Shown: positions 35,082 to 64,000, counted from the stretch's first letter. The stretch is 64,000 bases of DNA from Cylicocyclus nassatus (GCA_958299035.1 CATQJL010000316.1:13734347-13798346); one strand, 5' to 3'. Notes: generated by a model not told the origin, from the letters alone. Numbers and translations are program-made.

Positions 35082-35241
35082 TTAGCCCTCCACATCCGGG
35101 CTTGCTAAAGCTGGAGTTGTGCTTGCTGACATTTCATCAGGTTTCCAGATTGAAACTGTGGGTTCCTCTTTGCTTTCCCTTCGAAAAACGACTTCCAGCG
35201 TGTGAAAGCGCCATCTGTGCTGAGCGCTGACCCTTACCATT
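35082..35241 (-). other. Possible terminal exon of an unidentified gene
   Basis: The minus strand reads FHTLEVVFRRESKEEPTVSI, WKPDEMSASTTPALASPDVE then G and a stop, with a balanced composition unlike the surrounding junk. GGGTCAG upstream could be an acceptor. Just upstream, ATG-initiated MSAYETQYFLLYLFDYLYAY runs into a consensus donor GTAAGG near 35240. I could not connect these into a phase-consistent gene, so this is weak. Confidence 0.2.
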
Positions 35242-35857
35242 CGTGCATGTGTATTTCGATTGATAGAGCAGCTTAGAGTCTCCATAAGCATATAAATAAT
35301 CGAACAAGTACAGCAGAAAATACTGAGTCTCGTATGCGCTCATATCCCGCGAGGGGGGGGGGAGGGGGTGATAGCTTGCTACTCTAGGCATCTGTATAAT
35401 TTTTTCCTTCTATTTTACGGACGCTAACATACCCTAATATCTAAGTATAATGGGTGCAGAACATCGCCATAAGAGGCTCTTCACTGTTTCTTGTGGCACC
35501 GTCTGTGATCCCGGAGACCACCTCATATTTTCAATTTCTCTTTCTATAAACTTATTGAAAATGCTTTAAAGTTGCACTGAGAATATACTATGGCACTGCT
35601 AAACATATTCGTGGTAAATATTGGAGTAATTCGCCAGCATTGCTGCACCGCTGTTCGCGAACAGAAGTTCATCCAAGAACTTGCAATCTGCACCATATCC
35701 ACAATATGCAAGCAACAGATTGTGCGGGCTGCAAATTTTCAAGAACTTTAGCTCGCGAACAGCGATTCATTAAAGTCTTTATATCCTGGGATTTCACTAC
35801 TAATGTAAACATATTTGCGTGGCATAGTGCTATAGTATATTTTCGGGTGCCATAGTG

Positions 35858-37312
35858 TAAGGCTGTAAACTAAGTTTTGTAACTGGTTTCATAACTTCAA
35901 TTTCTTTAATTATGGCGCACTCAAACTTTGGCATTGTGTAGAGAGTAATGTGTGCTACAAGTACGCACAAATTGCCTAAATTTTGCGCACGAAATAGAAA
36001 ATTTTTCAGAAATTCAGGATTTTTCGAAAACTAGTGAAATTTGAGAATTTTTGGAGTTTCAAGCGAGAATGAAGCCTTTAGCAGCCTAGACCATGCGCAG
36101 TAATCCGGATTCGTCTGTAAATTATTGCTGGAGGTTGACTCCTTCGGTATAGAAAGAAAGAAACAAAATTTAGGGGCATATCGAGATTTGGAGTCCTCAT
36201 AGTCGAACGAGTCGATGTACGCAAGAGCTGCGGGACGACCGTCAACGACTAAAGAGTCTGAAGCTCAAATTCCGCCGAGACTTTACACAATAAGGTTATT
36301 TGACCTGCCGAACGCGAATATCATATTCATTTATTATAGCAATGCCTCCCATTTTGTGCTCCGGAGCCCTCCCATTTTGTGCTCCGGAGCCCTCCCATTT
36401 GTGCTCCGGAGACCTCCCATTTGTGCTCCGGACCCCTCCGATTTTCTGCTCCGCGGCTCTTCCAAATCTAGCGGACTCGCGGCAGGCAAATTTCTCCGGC
36501 GCGGTTCTGCCAAATCTGGCGTACCTCCGGAGCAGAAATGGCGTACCTTTGCAGCAGGGCCGGAGAAGGGTCCCACTCGCTTGCTGGTGATGTCACCGCG
36601 ACCTACAAGAAGGGACCGCCCAATCGCCCCGCTCTCATTGGTCAACTGGGTCCGGCGCGACTCTGGCAGATTTCGACTGTCCAGCGGAGGGGTCCGATCG
36701 ATTGTCTGAGGCATGTTAAAACGTTTCGGACGGTGCTGCACATGGTGCAGCACGCTACTTCGAAGGGTCCTTTTGGTGTTTACAGGAGGTTTTCTTTTAG
36801 TTCAAGGCTATCCAGTCAAAGGCCTAAGCTTCTACTTTCCAAATGACTTTGTAGAGTTGTGCCGTGAATATTTGTTTAGGAGATATGAGCGCAAATCGAA
36901 CAACAATTGCAACGAAGCGCGGCACCGCGAACGACGCGTGCGATGTCGCAACTTTCCTTTGCTCTGATATCAAAGAGAAAAACTGTGATTTCGATACTAA
37001 TGTGTACCGTCCATAACATAGATAATTTTGGATACTATTAGAAACTGAATTCTTATTCCCATCTTTCAGGAAAGCACAGGAGTCCTTCACAAGCGACGAA
37101 ATTTAAACACTTCGATTTCACTCAGAACTTTGGGTATAGATCTTATCTGACAAGTTGATTATAGATATAGCACATAGTCTCCAAAATAAGGTCCCTTTGT
37201 TGGCTAATGGCTGAAAATGCACTCTTTTTCGCCGCGCGCGATTTCGCGGTCCGAAACGTGTTAAGTGAGAGGGAAGTTATGAGACCAGTTGCAAAACTAG
37301 TTTACAGCCTAA
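35858..37312. mobile_element. TTAGGCTGTAAAC-type element, 1.45 kb
   Basis: The left end AAGGCTGTAAACTAAGTTTTG and right end, the complement of TTAGGCTGTAAACTAGTTTT, share about 50 bp (ACTGGTYTCATAACTTC). It contains a GC-rich minisatellite and a GC-rich block at 36440-36760 that has open frames on both strands but no recognised domain. Confidence 0.65.
36346..36457 (+). repeat. Minisatellite of 22-23 bp units
   Basis: CTCCCATTTTGTGCTCCGG-type units repeat nearly five times, with the last unit diverged. Confidence 0.9.
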
Positions 37313-37492
37313 TATATTTTCCAGCGAATACCATAGTATGATTTCGGACAATTTTACAGCAATTTCATTGAGTTTATAGAGAAACAGTGAAGAAGTTACA
37401 GCTTGTATGGCAGTGTTCTATCATTCATTATACCCAGAGGATGAGTTATGTGAAATCATAAAATAGTTGAAAAGACTAATGTATATACATAG

Positions 37493-38209
37493 CGCCGCAT
37501 GCACTAGCATGGCCGCGGGGAGGGGATAGCAGCTTAAAAGAAAGCTTCATATCTCGAAACTCGAGATACCTGGATTTAACGTTGTGTACCTATCCGTAAG
37601 AATTCCTACTACCCTTCACTATGAACATGTTGAACACGAGCGAGAACCTGTACAGACCGCATTTTTCAGCTTTTGTATGATCCCCGATGATCCCCGGCGC
37701 TTTTCTTCAAAGTCATTCTTCTTTCTCCGAAGTTAACGAATAACCTCCAAAGTTGTGCGTATTATCTAACCCGACAGTGCTAAGCATGTTGCTGATAAGA
37801 ACAAATGATTTTTGAAGTAATGAAATTTTCGATGATCCACAGGTCGAAATTTGGGGTGTACCGAAAAATTCGATTTTTCAAAAGTTCATTTGTTCTCATC
37901 AGCAACATGCTTAGCACCGTTGTGTTAAATGTTCAGTATGACTTTGGAAGGTTTTCGTTAACTTCGGAGAAAGAAAAATGACTCTGAAGAATAGAAGTTC
38001 GTACCCCATGGATCATCAGGGGATTCGAGAGAAAGCTGGGAAATGCGGCTTGTACAGCTTCTCGCTTCTGCTCAATATGTTCCTAGTGAAGGACGGTGGG
38101 AGTACTTACGGACAGGTAGACGGCGTGAAATCCAGATATCCGGAGCTTCAGGATATGAAGCTTTCTTCTTGCGATCCCCTCCCCAACGGAAATGTTAGTG
38201 CATGCGGCC
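37493..38209. mobile_element. Foldback element P2, 717 bp, second copy of the 28531 family
   Basis: Arms match those of P1 (TATGAACATGTTGAACA, GAAGTTAACGAA, GTTAGTGCATGCGGCC). The ends are slightly worn and no target duplication is clear. Confidence 0.8.
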
Positions 38210-38336
38210 CTTAGAGTTGGAAATATGAGGCGTTCCCTCCCAGATCCCTTCTCTTCCGCCGATGTACGTGCATATGGCTTTGATATTCTCAATTTGTCAA
38301 ATTTATACACTCTCAAATTATTCATATGCTAATGAA

Positions 38337-39068
38337 CAGGGCTCGGCACAGGTGGCTTGCAAAGCAAGCTGGATATCGTTTTTGGGGGAAAAAGCAAAGG
38401 GGACATCGTTTTTGCGGAAGAGCATAACGTTGTCTTTCGATCTGCTGCCGGCACGCTGTCGGCATGCCGCCAGCAAGTAAAGAAAGTGTTTGTTTACAGC
38501 GAAGCGAAGATGAAATGGCAGCAAAATAGGTGTGTAGATGGGCAATGGGGAGTTGGGACTATGTATGAAAAATTATGAAAAAAATTATGTGAACTAAGGG
38601 CGTGGCAAACTTTTTTCGGGGTTAGGTGGCTTTCAAGCCACCTGGATAGCCACCTGAGGTGGCTTGACGCAAACAAAGTCATATAATTCCTATTCTTCAC
38701 ATAATTTTTTCAAACTTTTTACATAAAAGTAATCTACATCCAATATTCTACAAAACAGCTCTTGTACCTCCTCAAACCCTCTCCTCCCCGCCTAGTTATA
38801 GCCCTCCAAATTATCTGGATGGCAGCGGCAAAGGTGCTCCAAGCTCGCGGTGGTACGCGGCGGACACAGCATGCCGCCAATCCAGATAATACAAACAATC
38901 ACCGGTCTTTATTGCCTATTTTTTGTCGCCTTTTATTCTATTTCGTTCTTTTTGTTTTCATTTTTGATTTGTCGTTAACGTGTCAAGGGGGATGTCGTAC
39001 TTCTGTGGCGAAGTTGAAAGAGACTTCGTTTTTTGCATTTTCAACTAGCCACCTCGTGCCGAGCCCTG
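38337..39068. mobile_element. hAT-type MITE with 8-bp target duplication CTAATGAA
   Basis: CAGGGCTCGGCAC starts at 38337 and its complement ends at 39068. CTAATGAA flanks both ends (38329-38336 and 39069-39076). An open frame at 38762-39172 lies across the element end and is not credible as a gene. Confidence 0.88.
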
Positions 39069-39076
39069 CTAATGAA

Positions 39077-40060
39077 AGCTCTGAGCTACTCTCACTTTCT
39101 TCTAGATTGAATTTCAAGAAATTTTATAAATTTTTCAAAGGAAGAAAGTCGCTCAATCAAGCTTCATTTTGACGTTCCTTGGTCTTTGGGTTTTGCGTGT
39201 TTTATTTGGTTGTCTATTCAACAAATTTACAACATAACAAACAAACAGAAACAATTACATGCAAGATAAGCACGCTGTTTATACTTCACCTTGTCCTTGA
39301 TAGAGTTGGCGCAACACAACTTCTCGCTATGTGGTCTGGCGCATTTGTCATATGTCCAAAATTTGTATTCTTGTGCGAATTAACTCTTTACGATTCTAAT
39401 TACGGATCCACCTCTTTTAATCTGTAGATGGTTCAACAGACATCCTTTCTCAATTGTGTCTAAATGCTCATTGTCGACTATAAAAAACACCACTATTCGA
39501 TAACTGAAATTTGATAGTTTTATTACTGAGCGGCTTTAAGTTAATCCTTCTTACAATCGTTGCAAAGTGAAAATGCTCTTTTATTTAGGCCTATCTGGAA
39601 TGCGACTTAATAAACTTGTCGAATGATTGTTCAGCTTCTCGGTTCTAGAATTTGAATGAAAAAATTCAGCAAAGCATACAAATAAGAAAAAAATGAAGTG
39701 GTTAATGAAGTAGGGCAAGTTTTCAGATACCGCATAAAATGTAAAAAATTGAGTATTGAATGCAAACAAAATCACTACGCAACTCGATAATCGTCTGACA
39801 AGAGGACTCATTTCTAGCAAAGTGAGTTGTTCATAAAACTAAGTGGAAGAATTCTTGAAGAGAGCTTACTAGCATGCAAATCATTTTGTTGTACGAGTCA
39901 GGAAAAGTTCTGCATATCGATACTGACGATCGATGTTAATATTTGAAATCATACAAATGCCGCTTAAATTTTCATAATGCCAAAATATTATGCTCCACTG
40001 TAGATGAAATCCATAGCAATAAGTGCAAGTAAAGGGCACCTTGTACAAACAGTGGTTAAA
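39077..40060. other. 3' flank of the membrane protein gene
   Basis: A+T-rich; a minus-strand AATAAA at 39585-39580 could serve as the polyadenylation signal. Nothing else recognised. Confidence 0.4.
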
Positions 40061-57150
<17,090 letters not shown>

Positions 57151-58200
57151 CTACAGTGCTGTTTGAATGCAATAAACTCAAAGGCAGTGTCCCGGCAGAT
57201 TCGCGCTCTGGGGGATGTTGCTATGGTGGGGTTCTTGGTCATCCCACTGGCCTCGAGGCGCAGTCCGACTGGTTGTCTTCCCCCTGGGCCGAGAAAATAG
57301 ATTGAACCGACGCGCGCAACCCCAATCGGCGCGCGCTCAGACGACTTCGCTTACCGTTCGGCGCGGGACCCCACGACCGCTCTCCCGCATTCTGCATGCT
57401 GTCCAAAGCAAAAATTACAGGCAGCAGGGTCGCCGTGTCAAGGCCTCCCAATTTTCCATCGAAATTCTCGTCCGAGCTGCATTTTGGAAACTGGATAAAA
57501 GCCCCGAAAGAGGTCTTTTCATCCGTTTTAAAGCTCAGATTCGGGAAAACATGCAAAAAGATGGAAATGCAAAATCTGCCGTGACACCTTCAAAGTCAAC
57601 CTCAAACCAATGAAGCTGACTCTAGCGAACAAAAACAAATCAATGTCCAATAAAAAATGACGAAATCATTTGCGGAATGAGAAAAACGAGTGGACCGTAC
57701 TACATATAAGATCAGTCGTAATAAATCGGTATAAAAAACCTCACTGAATCTGAAATTGAGTATCCTTTCAACTACAAGCTACCCCTATATCACCTTCCAG
57801 AAGAAAAAGAAAGCAGCGTTCAAAAATTTCTTAAACTTTATTTTCCATAAGATCTTGAATCTATAGAAATACATTGATATTGGCAAATTGGTTGAAGCAA
57901 AAAGTTTGAAAAATCTGCTGGATGCGTACCAGATTTCTGTTGAGATTTCCCTCCTAGCAAACAGATTTCAAGCTGTTTTTGAAAAAAGAAATTGGTAAAC
58001 AGGAGTTTTTAAACAGAGATCAGTTTTTGAGCATTTGCGAATTCCATTCATTTTTCTTTATAACTCTCTGTATATCGTACTTTCTAAAATCATCAGACAC
58101 CATCTTGTAGAGCTTGATTTCATGTTGAATAATATATTACATATATAGATATCTTTGCAGCTCAAGGATAATTAACATGTATCAGTTATGCATCAAGCGA
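57151..58200. other. Upstream flank of the membrane protein gene, partly GC-rich
   Basis: 57180-57400 is distinctly GC-rich and continues as an open frame to 57613 on the plus strand and another on the minus strand. I recognise no domain in either. It may contain the promoter or 5' leader of the gene; this is only inferred from position. Confidence 0.35.
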
Positions 58201-58958
58201 ATATCAGGTTGTCCCATAAGGTCCGTACGTTTTTGACTTTCACCCGCAACTAGTCATACACTTTTTATTTCTAAATTAGTGCGTCACCTCTGCTTCGCAG
58301 AGGCTCGCACTGGTTCTACTATCTAAATGCCTTACTCACACTCTATAATGGCATTAAGATTCACCGCGCAATGCCGGCTATCAGAATAAAATGTAAACAA
58401 CTACTCATTCTGAAGGCTTTTTCATGTGTAATCGGTGATTTTGCGCGGATGAAGCTTTTTGCAGAAGAACAAACGCAAATTTAAATACGGTTCCAAAATT
58501 TCCATTGATTGCTAGTCGCCATAAGAACATTGATCACCATGAGCTACATCTCCGTGCAAAAATCTTGTCAAATGCTCGGGTAATACTTGGCAAACTGACT
58601 ACATACGCAACTCATTCTTTTTGGCGCCGTTTCTGTAAAGTAGTAGATAATCACTTTTTAGGCCTAAGTCCGTGACGTGCACATTTACTTGCTAAACACG
58701 CCCACGGCCCTGCAAAAAGTGGATATACGGACCCAATTTTGCGGGACAGAAACAAAGTGGATCCGTTGACAAGCAGTTTCTGAGAGAACCACTCAACGGA
58801 TATGTTCGCGTTTTTGCTTGTTGAACATTCATGCCGATAGCATGCGCTGTGCAAAATTTGAGCCCAGGAGGTTAGCTGAAACATGCTCCACAAATTTCGT
58901 GACAGACAGACATTCACACAGACGATACGCAAAAACACTAAACACTCTTAGCGCGTTA
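58201..58958. other. Mariner-like end and unrecognised DNA
   Basis: CAGGTTGTCCCATAAGGTCC at 58206 is a mariner-like end without a visible partner. The rest, including a 95-codon minus frame at 58651-58938, is unrecognised. Confidence 0.4.
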
Positions 58959-58961
58959 TTA

Positions 58962-59830
58962 TTAGGGTGAACGGTAAAAAATGGGACACCTACGAAATAA
59001 CTGGAGGTTTCTCAAGAATGAGAAGCGATTAGACTTTCCAATTTTGGTGATTGTTAGAATATGTTATTATCTTTCAGATAATACCTATTTAAGGTCATTT
59101 ACATGATTAACAATTTTTGTACTTGCTGAAATGCAAAGTTAGTCAATTCGATAAGTTATGAAAATTGAGCAGTATCTGCGCAGCGAAACATCTGAGACCA
59201 CCCAAAGTACCACTGCTGGAGTGGGTGGTGGGACAGTCACTAAACCCACGACGGCTTAGTGGTCTCAACTTTCAAAGTCAGGAGATATGGCCATTAGCAG
59301 CTTTGAGGACAAAGACACGCGCTATTCAATTCTTTGCAGGTGAACGCATGTTTTCTAGGTACCATCTAATAGAGCTTTTTGCGCTCTATCCATACATATG
59401 CAGCTTATCTCAGATTTTATCTATCTTTGGAAAATATAGGGCAAAACATGATTTTTTGGTTTTTATTGCGCCAAAAATAGCTATTTTTCGCGTTTTTTCG
59501 CTTTTTTTCTGAAACTGAAAAGAAATCTTATGCATTTGACATACCAATTGAAAGAGCATGAAAAGCTCTTTCGAATGGTATGTCATATGCTCTACGACTT
59601 TACGGTATAGCAGCGCAAGATTGAGAACTGTTCCAAAAACCTGTTTGAGTTCTTCACGGCGCCACGCGTACGGTTATGAGAGAGGAGCGGTAGCGCGTTG
59701 CTAGAATAATAGGCGAAGTCGTTTATGTAAGCGACGTTTGAGTTGTAGCTTGCTTGTTGCTGGTGAGAACAAAAAACCTCAAAATGTAAAAACAAAATCA
59801 AGCTGTCCCATTTTTTACAGTTCACCCTAA
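58962..59830. mobile_element. TTAGGGTGAAC-ended MITE, 869 bp
   Basis: TTAGGGTGAACGGTAAAAAA and its partner with one mismatch face each other, flanked by TA. Near 59530-59590 an inner palindrome around TGACATACCAATTGAAAGAG is present. Confidence 0.83.
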
Positions 59831-59844
59831 TATATTTCTAAATA

Positions 59845-60650
59845 ATTTCTAATGGTAGATACCATTCAACAGAACAAAGCAAGCTCCACCTAAAGACTTT
59901 CTTGCTTTTGCACCAGTTTTGATCTACTTCGAGTTTGAAGCCAGAAACCTAAAAGATTCACTCGCCCCAAAATTCGAGAAAAAAGCGTAACTCCGTCCAA
60001 AAAATTCCTAATACAAAAATCCCGACTTGCTCACGCATGTATATACCGTTGCTGTATTTTCCTTGGCTGAAATTCAAACGGAAAGTTTGCTTTCGCCAAT
60101 GTAATGCTATGCTGTCCTCACATAAGTAATTGCATACTGTAAGCCTTTACAAGTACAAACATGAATTTCCGTTTTTTGTAAGCTTTAGTTTCTGGAAAAT
60201 ATCGGACAAAGCCATTTTCAGTGGGGTCTTTCACGTTTGAGTCTGTATTTCTCGAGAAATAGAGCATGTGCAGAACCAAAAATTCAGCTTGTACTTCTTA
60301 AGGTTATAATTTACAGTTACTTATTTGAAAACAGCACAGCATCATTTTGCCAAAAGCGTGGAAATTTTCGTTCTTAAATTCTAGCAGAGGAATAGAGCAT
60401 GTATAGAACTCTGTAAGCTAAATACAGAAATAAAAAATACAGCAACATATATAGGCCTCTCGTGTGGGGAGTGCATGCATGAGCAAGCCAGATTTTTGCA
60501 GGGTTTATTTGGACGGAGTTGCGTTTTTTTCTCGATTTTTCGGGTAGTGGAATTTTCATGGTTTGCTTTGAACTCGAAGTAGATTGAAGCTGGTGCACAA
60601 GCAAGGAAGCCTTATTGTAGAACTTGTTTTGCTCTATCGAATGATATTTG
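59845..60650. mobile_element. Large palindromic element
   Basis: TTGCACCAGTTTTGATCTAC near 59907 faces GTAGATTGAAGCTGGTGCAC near 60580; the arms align for over 200 bp and the family also includes the relic at 8141 and the palindrome at 1110. Confidence 0.72.
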
Positions 60651-60985
60651 AACTTTCTTAGAGATAAGAAATGTATGACTTGTTGCGTGTGAATGTCAAA
60701 ACGGACGGAACTTATGGAGCCTGATACCTTACTTTAGTTGAAAAAATGGATCGTTTGCGAGAGTTTAGAAAGCACTAATTTAAGTGTGTACGTGCATCGC
60801 AAAATAAGAGCAATGTTTGAAATTTATTTGAAGAAATACTTGTTATCGTATTGAGAGCTAGGCTAGAATTTCTTACGTGGCACTTAGCACTAACCTTAAG
60901 GGTGCCACCTTAAGGATGCCAACCCCTTCAGCTGTTAAAAGTTTAGCTTTGTAATTCAGTTCTGTTTTTGATCTAAAGCTTACTA
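60650..60985. other. No recognised feature
   Basis: A+T-rich with a short GGTGCCACCTTAAGGATGCC stretch; nothing identified. Confidence 0.4.
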
Positions 60986-60989
60986 TACT

Positions 60990-61588
60990 GAGTTCAAAAG
61001 CTTATATTTCCTCCTATTTCAAAAAAAGTTTCCAAAAATTTCAAAAAGTGGTATACCAGGGGTTTTACGTGCGCTGATATTATTACTCAATTTTCTAAAA
61101 GTTTGTAGAGCTTTTCAAAGGTGTGACTGCAATTTCAGGGGCATAGTAAAACCAGTTATTACCGTTTAGGGGCATAAGTTATGAAGAAAGCATCGCGGTC
61201 ATATGCAAACTTCATAGGTTTTAGCGACTTAATTAGCCTAATGTAAGAGTTTCCAGATTCCATATGTCCACCTATCTTGAAAAATGAAAAATGGGCATTC
61301 TCTTTGGATGAGTTTCAGATTGTTCAGTTTGCTTTGTGATCAGTTTACGATCAGTTTCCTTTTATGATAAGTTTCTAGATTGTTAAGTTTGCTTTCTAAG
61401 GCAAAATAGGGCCCTCAATAGCTGAAAACCCTTTTTGAAGTTCCTACCGTATTCCTACAGTAGTGAACGAAGATAGTTGATTTGCTCCATATTGCAAATC
61501 TTAGTTGAAGCCTGCTCTACAAAATGGTACCTGAAGGCAGGCAAAAGACTTCTATTGAAGGAGATATTAATGATCAAACAATGTATAT
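60990..61588. mobile_element. Truncated CAGGGTGTCCC-type element
   Basis: Its interior and right arm match the elements at 61590 and 41576, but its terminal bases are replaced by the next element, which begins at 61590. Confidence 0.68.
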
Positions 61589-61589
61589 A

Positions 61590-62268
61590 CAGGGTGTCCC
61601 AAAAAATGTGAACACTGTTTGATTCTTAATAACTCCGTTGCTTTCATGTCTTTCGCCGAGCTTGAGGCAACATTCTGTAGAGCGAGGTTCAACTTAGATT
61701 TGTGGTGTGGAGCAAATCATCGATCGCTCTTCATTACTGTAGGATTGCGGTATGAACTTCTGGCATGTGGATCTATTGTGAAATATGCCATTTGAAAAAT
61801 TTTTTTCCAAACAATCTGAAAAATCGTGTACTAGGGGTTTTCGCACACGCTGATTCCATAACACAACTTTTTACGAGTGTTTTTAGCTTTTTTGACGGTG
61901 TAATCACATTTTTGACAAATGCTGGAAATTCGTTTATTTAGGTTTACCTGGGATAACCTTGGAAAGAAGCGTTACAGTGAAGTGGAAGTTCCATATTCGA
62001 ACTCAGCGGCTTCCATAATCCATGTATAAAAGTTTTTGACTTGTTTAGTTTTGTTCCGAGGCAGAATATGGTTTTCAACGGCCTAAAATCCTTGTCGAAG
62101 TTCCTACCGTAATCCTACAGTAACGAAGAGAGATCGACGATTCGCTCCGTACTACAGATCTAAGTTAGACCTCGCTCTATAGAACGGTGCCTCAAGCTCG
62201 GCGAAAGACATAAAAGCAAGGGAGTTATTAACGATCAAACAGTGTTCACATTTTTTTGGGACACCCTG
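61590..62268. mobile_element. CAGGGTGTCCC-ended MITE, 679 bp
   Basis: Ends CAGGGTGTCCCAAAAAATGT and its complement, arms about 190 bp, TA on both sides. Contains GTAGGATTGCGGTATGAACT in the left arm. Confidence 0.85.
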
Positions 62269-64000
62269 TATATTTTTGGGATACCCTGATGCACCGTATC
62301 GTTCGAAATTTTATCGCAGCCTTTCGTAAAGTTGAAGAGCGGTGGCAACCTTTTCTTTTTTGGGTTATTTCCCAAAACAAAATCTCGGGTGTCTTCAAGA
62401 AAATTAACAATTTGTCTGTCATAACTTCTGCTCACTCCTCTAATTTTGAAGTGCTTCCTCTAAACTTTGGCAGATACAATAGATCCGAGAAGACAGTAGA
62501 ACAAATTTCTGGCGTTACGCTACTATTTTTAAAATTCAAGCTGGTTTTAAACATTCTCAGCACTCTGCAAAAAAGCTATTTTCAAACAAACATAGATATC
62601 CAATTTACTGGAATGTGGCGAAGGATTTGCTCGAAAACATTGAAAAAAAACTTGGTTTTGTGCGAATGGAGGAAGAGCCATGGCGATAACATCACAGTGA
62701 CTGCTTTTCAAGGAAACGTATTCGTTGGAAAGATTAACAAAATGAATCGATTGATACTGTCTCCTAGATTTCTAGAAGCTCTTCCAAATGATTGAAAAAA
62801 GCAAAAATTTCGTGTCATGTTGTCAGTGAAAAAAGATTTCGAAAGAATTGCTGCTGCTCTCAAAGGAATTTCATGTGGTGGTCGCCTAACACGGCAAGGT
62901 AGATAGCATCAATCTTATTGTTCAGCTTATAATTTTTATGTATAGGTTTAGAGAGTCATTGGAGATGGCTTTCTATTCTCTATGTATTTATCAATCAATA
63001 GTGTCAAAATAAGATTTAAACATATAATTGCCTGATAAACGAAGCATTATAGACGGTATTATAATATGTGAGACGGACGCACGCTAGCATCACCATGCAG
63101 CCTCCTCTTCCTATCCGAGGTCATTCTTGAATGCCTTCAAAGAACTTTATTGGCAAATATTTTTTGTATGGTCGTAATCTTGTTTTACCTTGTTTGATCA
63201 GACACAAAAAAAGAGTTATCTTTGCTCATGTGACAAACTGATATCATATCAAAAGCGAAAATGTCTCTAGAAAAAAAAAAGAATGCGCTTCGCTTCGCTG
63301 CTGATCCGCTGTTAAGAGGTCGAATTACAACTAATGTGGTGACCTTTTGGTCCTCCTAAAGCCTAGTGCCAATGCTAGAAGCAAACGTGTCAATAGAAAC
63401 TTGGTTGCTCCACCAAACACTGGGGAAAAGAGAACTTGATGACAACAGTACGTTCTTGGAACGTCTGGAGAAGTCCATGACTTTTTTGACAGAGCTGCTT
63501 CTCAAATTAAAATCTGCCGCTTAACACGTTGTACTGGGAATTACATCTCTGAGATGTAGAAAAGCAGCTACGGTCGAGTAGATTTTTTGCTTAATATAGT
63601 GTGGCGCTGAAGATAAAATGCGGTAAAATTTGCACGTGAACAAGTAATAGCTGCGCCCATGACGCCGGCCAATAGCGCGTGCAAAAGGCTGGCATTACAG
63701 GCGTGGCCGCTTGCTCACGCGCAAATTTTACCTTATTTCACCTTCAGTGCAAGCAGACTATATTGAGCGGAAAATCTACTCAACTGTAGAAAATCTTGCA
63801 TGATCAACTCCGATTGACATCTCTCTTCTTCGCATGCTCCTTAATGGGAGCTGTCTCACAGCACAGTCGTTTTGAAAAAAACAACAACATACGAAACATA
63901 AAAAGTAAGCCAGATTTTACTAGCGTAGCCTAATATACATGCCTTAGCAAATGCAATGCCGGGTGCACCAGCATCTTCGCTCCCGCGCGGGACTCTGCAC
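62269..64000. other. Unrecognised DNA with one palindrome
   Basis: A 179-codon plus frame starts in the preceding element (62256) and has no recognised domain. 63571-63790 is a palindrome (arms about 95 bp, GTAAAATTTGC core) suggesting another MITE. Confidence 0.45.

Noticed and set aside
36215..36709. 164-codon proline- and serine-rich plus-strand frame
   Set aside because: Its repeats come from a minisatellite inside a DNA transposon and the opposite strand is equally open.
57215..57613. 132-codon plus-strand frame in the GC-rich block
   Set aside because: Openness is explained by GC richness; the minus strand is also open and no domain is recognised.
62256..62795. 179-codon plus-strand frame
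   Set aside because: It begins inside the inverted end of a MITE, has no recognised domain and an A+T-rich random-like composition.

Overview
The window looks like a repeat-rich nematode nuclear genome, probably a strongylid such as a hookworm relative. The evidence is an A+T-rich background, short introns of about 50 nt ending in TTTTCAG-like acceptors, an RTE-type LINE with proteins typical of that clade, GIY-YIG Penelope-like retroelements, and very many TA-flanked DNA transposon relics with long inverted repeats. No bacterial operon, rRNA or intact tRNA was seen. Species assignment is inference.

Layout. 1-13.3 kb is a mosaic of non-autonomous DNA transposons: mariner-like elements with TTAGG ends, a hAT MITE with an 8-bp target duplication, a 120-bp tandem repeat that turns into a palindrome, and a mirrored 169-bp array. 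13.3-19.3 kb holds four Penelope-like copies. One is divergent. Of the other three, which are nearly identical, one is inverted and two are in tandem (partial then long). Each copy carries a hammerhead-ribozyme-like motif. 19.3-22.5 kb holds the 3' end of an LTR retrotransposon inside another repeat. 22.8-25.9 kb is a three-level nest of palindromic TA-targeting elements. 26-40 kb is mostly unrecognised A+T-rich DNA with two copies of one foldback element, a 45-bp-TIR MITE, a second hAT MITE with an 8-bp duplication and a TTAGGCTGTAAAC-type element.

40.06-57.15 kb (minus strand) is the one convincing host gene, which no single long ORF reveals. Eight exons with matching splice sites and phases encode about 393 residues: a short cytoplasmic N-terminus, one membrane segment, a Ser/Thr-rich stalk with 57-bp repeats and a C-terminal domain with a von Willebrand factor A-like pattern. 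The stalk has an in-frame TGA that lies exactly inside a possible 48-nt frame-preserving intron. Intron 2 holds a 204-bp AC microsatellite. Intron 4 is about 13.7 kb and holds a 3.2-kb dead RTE LINE with a 13-bp target duplication, several MITEs and two tRNA-like relics.

57.2-64 kb returns to transposon mosaic: a GC-rich stretch upstream of the gene, a mariner-like MITE, a large palindrome, and CAGGGTGTCCC-ended elements, one inserted into another. Apart from the membrane protein gene, every recognisable coding stretch belongs to a broken mobile element.
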